From Lottia gigantea (lineage: Eukaryota; Mollusca; Gastropoda; Lottiidae), in assembly GCF_000327385.1 (NCBI RefSeq), contig NW_008710601.1, forward strand, positions 6,010 through 70,009: a stretch of 64,000 bases of DNA, written 5' to 3'. Below are positions 59,401 to 64,000 of the stretch, one piece after another. The notes below the pieces were generated by a model. It was not told where the DNA came from, did not search any database, and was given only the letters and a program-made list of their open reading frames with translations. The translations under genes and the position numbers were made by a program. The stretch's first letter is position 1; each line of letters starts with the position of its first letter.

Positions 59401-60441
59401 AATTGTCGTCTAGAAAACTTCCTTTTTCAGGAAATGACTTGTAAATTAGTTTTTCACTGTCTACATTTTCTCTCGTCCAGTTTTAAATAGGATGAAAACA
59501 GAGCATAATTGAGTTTATTATTATATATGACAACTGTCAATAAATAGCTTGTCAGACTAAAGATTCATGACTAAAACAATACCAGTCAAAACTGACAACA
59601 AATATCATATCCTAATCTTACTTTAAGACTACGCCAATCTTTTCAGAATAAAAAATCTTTTTGTATTTGTAAAACTTTTAAAAGGAAATATTGCTGTCAG
59701 TGTGCATGAAGATGTCATTACAATGTTTATTTTGAGTCATGTAGCCTCCCCAAAATGGATGCTGATGCTCCAATACTCAAAGCCAAGAAGTTCATCAAGA
59801 CTTTTGGAGAGCATGCCTTGTGAAACCTGTCACATAATTATGAACATAATGATTTGGATTCAGCAGCAAACTTTCATTTTAGTTTCTGCTTTTGAAATTA
59901 CTATTTGAGGTCATGAATTTTTATGAATACAATTTATTAATAAACAGGAAGTAAACTTACTAGAGAGTATAAGTTCAGCAGTAAATGTTTGTGCGGGATT
60001 ACCATTACCACTCAATCCTTCACATCTATAGCTACCTTCATCACTAGCTCGTACTTTAGGAAAATATAATGATCCATTACTGTATACAACATGTCTGAAA
60101 TATGAAAATTGTATGAAAAATAATGTACATTCATTGCTACCTTCGATATATTAAAATATGACCATATTTTCATTTTTGGCTAGTGCATAAATGCTCGGGG
60201 CTCAAACAAGGCTCTCCAGTAGTTTCAAAGTGTATTACAAATTTGTTAAGGTATAGAATTGGATAACAGAGTAAATCCAAATGTCATACATACCTGGAAG
60301 TGTTAGAAAGCTTCTCATAGTTAGAAAACCAGTCAATTCTTACAGCATCATTAAAAGAACAGTCTAATCTGGCAGATTTTCCCTTTAATACCAACTGATG
60401 AGCAGTGAATTCATTTTCTCTTAGATGAGGAGAGTTGGGAG
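31884..60441 (-). CDS. PTK7: PTK7 / off-track receptor pseudokinase, 3' part of gene (13 exons)
   Basis: PTK7 is a single-pass receptor with seven Ig domains and a catalytically dead tyrosine-kinase domain, acting as a Wnt/planar-cell-polarity co-receptor. Thirteen exons in the window join with consistent phase to 879 residues plus stop. Human Ig3 to Ig7 are matched in order, followed by a TM segment (IIIAVCSAGAYLALVIGLTV), a juxtamembrane region (RLHFPRQDLQTLG) and the kinase fold. Motifs: GKGQFGDI glycine loop, VVVK lysine, EYCDWGDLKQFL hinge, HKDLATRN in place of HRDLAARN, and SLA where DFG should be. The exact PTK7 landmark IEDIMPGTFEP before Ig4 matches human IEDMPLFEP as I recall it. 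Exons for the signal peptide, Ig1 and Ig2 were not found up to 64000. Other RTKs are excluded by the HKDLA / missing-DFG combination and the Ig3-Ig7 match. Confidence 0.95.
32472..33143 (-). other. PTK7 intron, nothing recognised
   Basis: AT-rich intron with homopolymer runs and no supported feature. Confidence 0.4.
33144..33482. repeat. TTAA-flanked MITE, family C
   Basis: A 339-bp near-palindrome flanked by TTAA at 33140-33143 and 33483-33486. Both ends begin AGGTATACTACCT reading inward. Arms of roughly 150 bp match inversely, for example TTCATCAGTGGACTTACCTGG against the reverse complement of CCTGGTAAGTCCAACTGATGAA. Non-coding, in a PTK7 intron. Confidence 0.88.
34067..34299 (-). CDS. 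PTK7: PTK7 exon: kinase N-lobe
   Basis: Acceptor TTTGCAG and donor TGG/GTAAGT. It encodes KGQFGDIFLAKARG, ETLVVVKSLLNKEEHAFFEF, RQEMEMYSKLDHPNIVKLLG, VCREMEPQFLITEYCDW. The N-lobe lysine (VVVK) and the alpha-C glutamate (RQEMEM) are present, which suggests that the fold is kept. Confidence 0.96.
34626..34859 (-). CDS. PTK7: PTK7 exon: juxtamembrane region
   Basis: Encodes KSENGDINREQHELLMKD, a Ser/His/Arg-rich low-complexity stretch (SHISGMSSHPSHSSQSQQSR) and RGSFDRLHFPRQDLQTLGML. The LHFPR-LQ motif just before the kinase domain matches vertebrate PTK7 (MHFPRSSLQ). It starts and ends in phase 1. Confidence 0.94.
35187..35360 (-). CDS. PTK7: PTK7 exon: transmembrane segment
   Basis: Encodes YTEVEEEGFNMMK, then the hydrophobic TM helix IIIAVCSAGAYLALVIGLTV and a basic stop-transfer RLIQQRRVTKGLNESSRFP. 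The acidic EVEEEG stalk parallels the acidic juxtamembrane stalk of human PTK7. Confidence 0.94.
36047..36167 (-). CDS. PTK7: PTK7 exon: second half of Ig7
   Basis: A short exon with acceptor TTTTTCAG and donor ACAA/GTGAGT. It encodes LFPNGTLLIKTVHMEDKGKY, then TCFANNSAGYVKSSIFIYVT, with the second Ig cysteine in YTCFAN. It completes the domain begun at 36919-37070. Confidence 0.93.
36919..37070 (-). CDS. PTK7: PTK7 exon: first half of Ig7
   Basis: Encodes SPKFAIHPENTTAYEGQQSF, VHCVAIGDPKPTINWNKDGR and PILKDSPRYK, with the first Ig cysteine (VHC) and the core Trp (INW). It is preceded by CTTTCCAG and followed by GTTAGT. Confidence 0.93.
37382..37654 (-). CDS. PTK7: PTK7 exon: Ig6 (whole domain)
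   Basis: The only Ig domain in this window encoded by a single exon. It encodes TLKFNPQPNSTYYLELHTQN, RIDCAAEAQTPPTVHWIKHG, NNKFQFPDHILDDQGVLYFN and DVLVTDAGYYSCVATTSQG, then INATIYVKIV. The Cys-Trp-Cys core is intact. The opening matches human EKLKFTPPPQP as recalled. It was assembled from splice sites. Confidence 0.94.
37744..38413 (-). repeat. 49-bp tandem array derived from a PTK7 exon end and its splice donor
   Basis: About 14 tandem units run from 37744 to the donor at 38413. The unit is 49 bp, with three 38-bp variants lacking the donor part. On the minus strand each full unit reads as the last 35 or so exon bases (ATCAAATAGAGCCTATCTTA AAGTTATCA) followed by GTAAGTCATCC, which is exactly the 3' end of exon 38414-38561 and its splice donor. 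At least six intronic units keep ATCA/GTAAGT intact; others carry GTAAGC, GTAACT or GTATGT. The units nearest the exon are most alike and the far ones most diverged, so the array grew from the exon boundary. Confidence 0.93.
38414..38561 (-). CDS. PTK7: PTK7 exon: second half of Ig5
   Basis: Encodes DSDRHRIDPDAGILRIFNVQ, MSDAGNYACIANTTGHPIVT and SNRAYLKVI, with the second Ig cysteine in YACIAN. It starts in phase 0 and ends in phase 1 at ATCA/GTAAGT. I place the donor at 38413 because it is the first GTAAGT after the domain and joins in frame to Ig6 (KVI-K-TLKF). The many downstream donor copies make the choice unusual. Confidence 0.92.
38715..38854 (-). CDS. PTK7: PTK7 exon: first half of Ig5
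   Basis: Encodes PATIRRHPKYQEVEEGQMAQ, FRCEVEGSPFPVTNIFWKKD and MEFINA, with the first Ig cysteine (FRC) and core Trp (FWK). Acceptor TATTTCAG and donor GCT/GTAAGT. Confidence 0.94.
38855..39796 (-). other. PTK7 intron, nothing recognised
   Basis: AT-rich intron sequence without a supported gene or clear repeat. Confidence 0.4.
39797..40013. mobile_element. hAT-type MITE, copy 1
   Basis: A 217-bp non-coding element with ends CCCTGGTTCCCA and TGGGAACCACTG (inverted) and an 8-bp target duplication, ATTTAGAC / ATTTAGAA (one mismatch). The CAGTGGTTCCCAACC-type end is characteristic of hAT elements. It is closely similar to 61694-61911, including TAGGACTAGGGTGTCAGGGG-like and CTCCAGGGGTGTGAAGGCTG blocks. 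Confidence 0.85.
40014..41592 (-). other. PTK7 intron, nothing recognised
   Basis: AT-rich intron. Open frames here are short and without splice support. Confidence 0.4.
41593..41794. repeat. TTAA-flanked MITE, family A copy 3 (shortened right arm)
   Basis: A 202-bp element flanked by TTAA at 41589-41592 and 41795-41798. Its left arm matches copies 1 and 2 well (AGGGATTGCAAAGAGGTTTT, GATTTGCACCATTCCAATTT, TCAGATGTCTGTGGTTCCTG). The right arm keeps the terminal part but has lost much of its interior. Confidence 0.82.
41879..42045 (-). CDS. PTK7: PTK7 exon: second half of Ig4
   Basis: Encodes WIDRNDLKITDTGLIRTEGN, KLIFENPQEIDSGNYTLIVN and NSAGERKKSVWVIVS. The core Trp and the DSGNY turn are present, but the position of the second Ig cysteine is Leu (NYTLIVNN; human has VYTCHAAN as recalled). 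Acceptor CTTTCCAG and donor TCAT/GTAAGT. Confidence 0.93.
42462..42566. repeat. Short foldback MITE-like hairpin
   Basis: Arms 42476-42496 and 42520-42540 are inverted copies (CTTAACGCTAGGACGTCCTA against CTTAGCGCTAGGATGTCCTA) around a 23-bp loop. Outer sequences GGCCCTGTACGA and GTTTCGAGAAAACCGGGTC look like decayed extensions of the same inverted repeat. The GC-rich character stands out from the AT-rich intron. Confidence 0.7.
42567..45677 (-). other. PTK7 intron, nothing recognised on the sense strand
   Basis: About 3 kb of AT-rich intron without a supported exon of PTK7 or a recognised repeat. Confidence 0.4.
45678..45829 (+). CDS. Possible internal exon of an unknown nested gene
   Basis: Antisense to PTK7 and within its intron. 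A pyrimidine-rich tract and CTGACAG precede 45678, and AAAG/GTACAA follows 45829. The enclosed frame (phase 2 in, phase 1 out) encodes FTTPDKKTAFTKSQRANLRA, NLRRGYSPQEIDSIMSTDIY and WKQKLTDILK. It is hydrophilic, compositionally normal and richer in GC than its surroundings. RANL is directly duplicated by a 12-bp repeat. I do not recognise the family. It may be a chance frame. Confidence 0.3.
46780..47240. repeat. Molluscan-type dispersed repeat
   Basis: Contains CAAGGGCAATAACTC, ACCAAATTTCATTTAAATTGG, two related ACAAATT.TGA.GCATTTT blocks near 46937 and 47085, and AAGTTATGGCCCTTAAA. Such strings are, from memory, common in repeats of bivalve and gastropod genomes. Boundaries are uncertain. 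Confidence 0.5.
47241..48685 (-). other. PTK7 intron, nothing recognised
   Basis: AT-rich intron. Overlapping open frames on both strands around 48120-48660 lack splice or homology support. Confidence 0.4.
48690..48985. repeat. Dispersed repeat family B, copy 3 (TTAA-flanked)
   Basis: A 296-bp element flanked by TTAA at 48686-48689 and 48986-48989, with ends AGGGAAT and (inverted) AGGAACA. It shares GATTTGGGTCTTGATTAT, AATTATGGATACACATGGAT and GGCTCAAATTTCGACGATGA with the copies at 3440 and 11370. It is the most complete copy in the window. Confidence 0.7.
49419..49472. repeat. 17-bp tandem repeat, three copies
   Basis: Three perfect copies of GTGTACAAAATGTAGAT in tandem. Confidence 0.9.
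49718..49847 (-). CDS. PTK7: PTK7 exon: first half of Ig4
   Basis: Encodes IEDIMPGTFEPRLLANSRLV, IPLHEQFELKIFPPKGKPKP and SF. The IED-MP-FEPR and PPKG-P-PS landmarks match human PTK7 (IEDMPLFEPR, LPPKGLPEPS as recalled). The position of the first Ig cysteine is Ile (LKIFPPKG against human VTCLPPKG). Acceptor TTTACAG and donor CAG/GTAAGT. Confidence 0.94.
50114..50279 (+). CDS. Possible terminal exon of an unknown nested gene
   Basis: Antisense to PTK7, within its intron. Acceptor-like TTTATTTTAG precedes it. The frame YFCLGIFNMKHTGLPLIAYW, DDYTMTDYTSQTLCPAVTKG, NGVEKSESQTKPAT ends at TAA (50277-50279). The composition is more GC-rich and protein-like than its flanks. No known family was recognised and no canonical AATAAA is close. 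It could also be a single-exon frame from the ATG at 50139. Confidence 0.28.
50280..51764 (-). other. PTK7 intron, nothing recognised
   Basis: AT-rich intron with a long T run near 51420-51436 and no supported feature. Confidence 0.4.
51765..51875. repeat. MITE family A, copy 4 (right arm only)
   Basis: Matches the right arm of copies 1-3 (GTGGAATTGCAAGAAC, TTGGAATGG.GCAAAT, AAACCTCTTTACATTCC) and ends at TTAA (51876-51879). The left arm is lost or unrecognisable. Confidence 0.65.
51876..53196 (-). other. PTK7 intron, nothing recognised
   Basis: AT-rich intron. The 119-codon plus-strand open frame at 52461-52820 lacks splice signals or similarity to known proteins and is not called. Confidence 0.4.
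53197..53465 (+). mobile_element. tRNA-derived SINE
   Basis: The head carries an RNA polymerase III A box TGGCTCAGTGA (53209-53219) and a B box GGTTCAATCC (53252-53261) with tRNA-like spacing. An unrelated body of about 190 bp and a T-rich 3' end follow (CATTTCATCTCATTTTTTTT). It is not a functional tRNA, because acceptor-stem pairing and the anticodon loop are not preserved. It lies in sense opposite to PTK7. Confidence 0.78.
53466..58460 (-). other. Large PTK7 intron, nothing recognised
   Basis: About 5 kb of AT-rich intron sequence. A plus-strand open frame at 57440-57631 is somewhat protein-like but lacks clear splice sites. No PTK7 exon is expected here, because the flanking exons join in frame. 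Confidence 0.4.
58461..58540. repeat. Imperfect 34-bp tandem repeat
   Basis: About two and a half copies of a unit based on ACATAAGTCGTACTTAAGTC. Confidence 0.75.
58541..59960 (-). other. PTK7 intron, nothing recognised
   Basis: AT-rich intron without a supported feature. A slightly GC-richer piece near 59740-59820 is open in two plus-strand frames but has only weak splice-like edges. Confidence 0.35.
59961..60094 (-). CDS. PTK7: PTK7 exon: second half of Ig3
   Basis: Encodes HVVYSNGSLYFPKVRASDEG, SYRCEGLSGNGNPAQTFTAE and LILS, with the second Ig cysteine in YRCEG. Acceptor TATTTCAG and donor TCTA/GTAAGT. It matches human FANGSLLL-QVRPRNAGIYRC as recalled. Confidence 0.93.
60294..60441 (-). 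CDS. PTK7: PTK7 exon: first half of Ig3 (most 5' exon in window)
   Basis: Encodes PNSPHLRENEFTAHQLVLKG, KSARLDCSFNDAVRIDWFSN and YEKLSNTS, with the first Ig cysteine (LDC) and core Trp (DWF). Acceptor TTTTTTCCAG at 60442-60443. It starts two bases into a codon, so at least one further upstream exon exists. Confidence 0.93.
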
Positions 60442-60840
60442 CTGGAAAAAACAACCAAGTATTAAAAGTAACTGACATTAGAAAGAAAAATAAATAAAGC
60501 TTAGAATAAGTTTTGAAGATCCTGTTATACGTTGGGCAAATTTCATTGCAATTATTTCTCTTGAATAAGCTGATACCTTTTTTGGTTTGGTTCGACTTGA
60601 TGAAAGATAACTTATATAAGATAACTCCATCTTTCAATGCTGACCAAGAAAAAACCCAAGAAGCAAATGAAGCCACCACAAGATTCCCAACAGTCTGCAA
60701 AAGACTGTCCTCAAAATCAAAAATTACAATATACACCCAAAATATATTTGTGGGCGTATAAAAAGGTTACTGAAAAATTTCTCCATGTTATAATTTGTCA
60801 TCTTATTAGGTCTATCCAAATGAAATTTAACAGATATCAG

Positions 60841-60900
60841 GGTGTAACAGTATTCAATATGTAACAATATTCAATATGTAACAGTATTAGGGTGTAACTG
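60841..60900. repeat. 17-bp imperfect tandem repeat
   Basis: About three copies of GTAACAGTATTCAATAT with small changes. Confidence 0.8.
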
Positions 60901-61066
60901 AAACAGAATTCAACAGAAATAAAATTCATCACAGAGTTATTTTCCTCGCGGCTCTGATTTTATTGGCATTTAAGTTGACATGTAACAAACATGTTTTGTT
61001 TATTATCATTTTTCTTTAGTTTATTTTCAAATCTATTTCTGATGGAAACCATTTATTTATATTCAG

Positions 61067-61172
61067 AAGCCAAGGATCTCAACTTGTCAGCACTCCCTAT
61101 CACAGTGCATATTTTGGAGTAAAAGTGAGAGATGACTGGTTTATACAACCAAATCCACAGCCCATAGCATGA
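61067..61172 (+). CDS. Possible terminal exon of an unknown nested gene
   Basis: Antisense to PTK7, in the intron upstream of its Ig3 exon. A T-rich tract and TATTCAG precede 61067. The frame encodes SQGSQLVSTPYHSAYFGVKV, RDDWFIQPNPQPIA and ends at TGA (61170-61172). AATAAA follows at 61211-61216, only about 40 bases on, so acceptor, open frame, stop and poly(A) signal are all in the right order. It is GC-richer than its flanks. I do not recognise the family. Upstream exons were not identified with confidence; an open frame at 60637-60768 is one candidate, but its phase does not fit. Confidence 0.38.
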
Positions 61173-61693
61173 CAGTATGTTTAAATTGGCAATTAATTTA
61201 AAGATGTGAAAATAAATTCTATTCCATCATGTAATAATAATCAAAAACCAATATTGAAAAGTTTATCAAAATATCGTGAAGTTTGGCACTTTTATGTAAA
61301 TCTAAAAGATTATGACACGTAATACTAAAATAGTTTAATAAATCTGCCATCAAGATGTCTTAGAATTTATTCATTTCAAACATGCACATCAAATCTGTAT
61401 TCAGTTTGTTATTCCATATATAAATAAACTTGGTTGGGGCACGGTGATATCTACCTCTGGAATTTGATTCCATTTAGTTATTCCATCTTCCTGCAAGTCT
61501 GACTTATAGGCATAGGTGGCTTTAACTATAATGCGCAACCAAATCGCTTTTATCACTAATGATATTCAATATATAAGACATAGACAAATGCTTTGGTTTT
61601 GAAAAAGGAGAAAAATAATTGCTATTACTTCTATTGACAGGAGGATTCTCTGCCAGAGATGTCCAAATGCCTGGCATTATTAATGCATTAAGC

Positions 61694-61911
61694 CCCTGGT
61701 TCCAAACCCGGATGTTTTCACCCCCTAGGGGTGTCGGACTAGGGTTTCAGGGGTGTGGCCAATTGGTGTAGGAGAAGAATTTATTTTGAATTGAGAGAGC
61801 ACCTCACATCATCACATGCTGAAAATGTGGATGAAACAAATTTTTGGGGGTGTGAAAGATCTAAATGATTACTCCAGGGGTGTGAAGGCTGAAATAGGTT
61901 AGGAACCACTG
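61694..61911. mobile_element. hAT-type MITE, copy 2
   Basis: A 218-bp copy of the element at 39797-40013 in the same orientation, with ends CCCTGGTTCC and GGAACCACTG and an imperfect 8-bp target duplication (CATTAAGC / GCTTAAGC). Non-coding. Confidence 0.83.
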
Positions 61912-64000
61912 GCTTAAGCTAAGGCTATCAAAGTTGGTTGTATCTGCCAGGTTAAGATGTTTTACTGATGTTCTAGATTGTCAAACTGAGATTAGCATCA
62001 TGGGGATCCAAACGATTATGTTTCCTTCAAGGTGTCTGCAAATTTTTAATCTTTGCGAACTAAAGTTACATGTAACAGTTATCATTTGTAAAAGCATAAA
62101 AACCAACTGAAGTTATTTCTAGGAGTTTAGTATTCTATCTGACATGGCAGTTTGTTGTAGAAGAAAGTAAAATGGTAATTGATGTTTGTGATCAATAATG
62201 TCTTGTAGAGTTTTGTTTGGAGGCTAGAATTATCAATGTATAAAGTTTTGTTTAGAGGGTAATCAAGCTCTAATATCAATATAATTATATGTTTTTCCTA
62301 CCATCTCTCATTACTAACTCAACTTCACTTCAATCAACTGGACTTGTCAATCTATCAACTATTAACAATTAATCATAATCAGGCAGAGGTGGATAGCATG
62401 CTTAGAACAGTAACATACACCATTTGTGTATAATATCTAAGTTTCCAATTGGATTCAGAATTTTTTCCAATGATAAAAATCGTGCTTAGCATTGCAATGT
62501 ATCTAAAGACCAAGAAACCAAATTTATCAAGAGTATCTATTTTTCACCTTAGTGAAATAATAAGTTGCTTTTTTTCAGCAAATTTTCAACACAATCATTC
62601 TTAAAAAATTGCCCTAAATCTCCATTCATATGGATCTAGTATTTCTGTAGGATATATTTTTTTTTCTATAAAGCCAAACCATTACTTGATTTATCTAGAA
62701 AATTTTTTTGTACTTAGTAACTTGAAATTGAGACGAATTTCTAAGCAAGTGTGCATCTATCAATAATCAATAGGTTGTAAGAATCATATAACAGAAGATT
62801 AAGTTAATCAAGTTTGACGTTACAATTTTAAACCATTTGCTCTTTTTATCGCGCTCAGTCAAGCGTTTGGAAATGAGAAAAATGGAGAATGAATCTTTAA
62901 TCTATACATGGTATGCTATATTGCCTCATCCTTCATGCAAATGTTTCTCTATTCACCCATTTTTTTTTAATTCCTCAAGAAAACTCATATTTTTACAAGC
63001 GACTGATCGTGAATAAAAAGTCGATCTGAAATCTTGGCCGATTGTCTTCCACATTTATGACAGCATTCAATAACCATCACAATTTTCGAGAAAATCACAT
63101 CCTCTCATTTGCACAGATATCATCAAGCAGTCATTGGAAATGATCTTATGAATTGAAATTGTTCAAGGTCTGATGAAAACATAAAGCTTCCAAATTGGTT
63201 CTTTTAAAACATTGACTAATATTAGAGTTTCTGTCAGGCATGCGTCTGCTAAAAGCTTTAAGAAATTATTGATCTGATTTGTCAAATTGAGGTAATACAA
63301 GACGACTTGAATGAAGAGATATATAAAAAGAAGTTAGCATACATTGAAAACAGTTTCAGATTGCAAGTTTTGATTGACAGTTATATAACTATTGAAACAC
63401 ATTAAGTTAATTTTTGATTGACAAGGTGTACACTCTAAAAGGATCAGTCTGAGCTCTTCGAAAGAAGCTCTGAAGTTAAAAAGAACCATCATTTACATAC
63501 AGTTAGCTAATTGACAAATGTTGTCGGTTTTGCACCAGACCACTCCTGATACATCATTAAGAAATCTATGGCCGCCCAAATAGTCTTGCATGAATGAGAT
63601 ATTTCTAGACTGTTTTGGACACGTTGCCAAAAGAGCCTTTCAAAAAGCAATTAGAAAACAAATCTTATTTCTTACTCAATAACTTGCTATCTCTACTTCA
63701 TTTAGTTTTCAGTTAAAAATAACTTATCTAGCAAGATGAGATTGACATAAGTCATAAAGTATGGTATGGCAGAAAATTGAAGATGAATAAATCAAGCGCT
63801 TGAGGACAATTAATCAAGATATTAGAGATGATTTAACTACCCTTTTTACGTATCAGGTCAATATTTCTGAATGCTTCAATACCCAACTCCATTACGTATC
63901 TAAGAAAAGCTATGAATTTTACATTATTCTTTCCCTTTTCATTACTATATAACGACTGTATAACGTAATCACGGCCATCAGATCTACGCCATTTTTATAC
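61912..64000 (-). other. Upstream PTK7 intron or flank, no exon seen
   Basis: AT-rich. No Ig-like exon or signal peptide was recognised on the minus strand, so Ig1, Ig2 and the start of PTK7 probably lie beyond the window. Confidence 0.4.

Overview
The window looks like nuclear DNA of a lophotrochozoan animal, most likely a mollusc. It is AT-rich, with phase-consistent GT-AG introns, many short repeats, and three conserved animal genes. One dispersed repeat carries stretches such as 'aagggcaataactc' and 'agttatggccctt', which from memory are typical of molluscan genomes. No bacterial, organellar or viral genes were recognised.

Layout. 1-1.8 kb is the edge of a 323-bp satellite array. 1.8-8.2 kb is AT-rich and repeat-rich with no recognisable gene. 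8.25-22.7 kb (minus strand) is an EH-domain-containing dynamin-like ATPase gene (EHD/RME-1/Past1 family). It has two shared 3' exons (8253-8777 and 9860-10024) and two alternative 5' coding exons (17161-18072 and 21772-22686). Each 5' exon encodes a complete N-terminal region plus G domain, and each ends in phase 0 at the same codon. 24.1-25.1 kb (plus strand) is a two-exon YPEL5 gene, divergent from EHD across about 1.4 kb that holds ETS-, E-box- and CRE-like sites. 26.2-28.5 kb holds a SINE-like repeat and a 28-bp minisatellite. 31.9-60.4 kb (minus strand) is the 3' part of PTK7, a Wnt/planar-polarity receptor pseudokinase. Thirteen exons encode Ig domains 3-7 (human numbering), the transmembrane segment, the juxtamembrane region and the inactive kinase domain. 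All junction phases agree and give 879 residues to the stop. The signal peptide and Ig1-2 exons were not found and probably lie beyond 64000.

The introns hold several TTAA-flanked inverted-repeat MITE families, a pair of hAT-type MITEs, a tRNA-derived SINE and minisatellites. The most unusual is an intronic 49-bp tandem array in PTK7 whose unit is a copy of the 3' end of the adjacent Ig exon including its splice donor, so the donor is repeated many times along the intron. Three protein-like plus-strand segments inside PTK7 introns (45678-45829, 50114-50279, 61067-61172) could belong to nested, unannotated genes.

The three genes do not form a pathway. EHD remodels endosomal membranes, YPEL5 is a zinc-binding subunit of the CTLH/GID ubiquitin ligase, and PTK7 is a cell-surface co-receptor. 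Exon boundaries were set by hand from splice signals, phase and remembered homologues, without alignment software.
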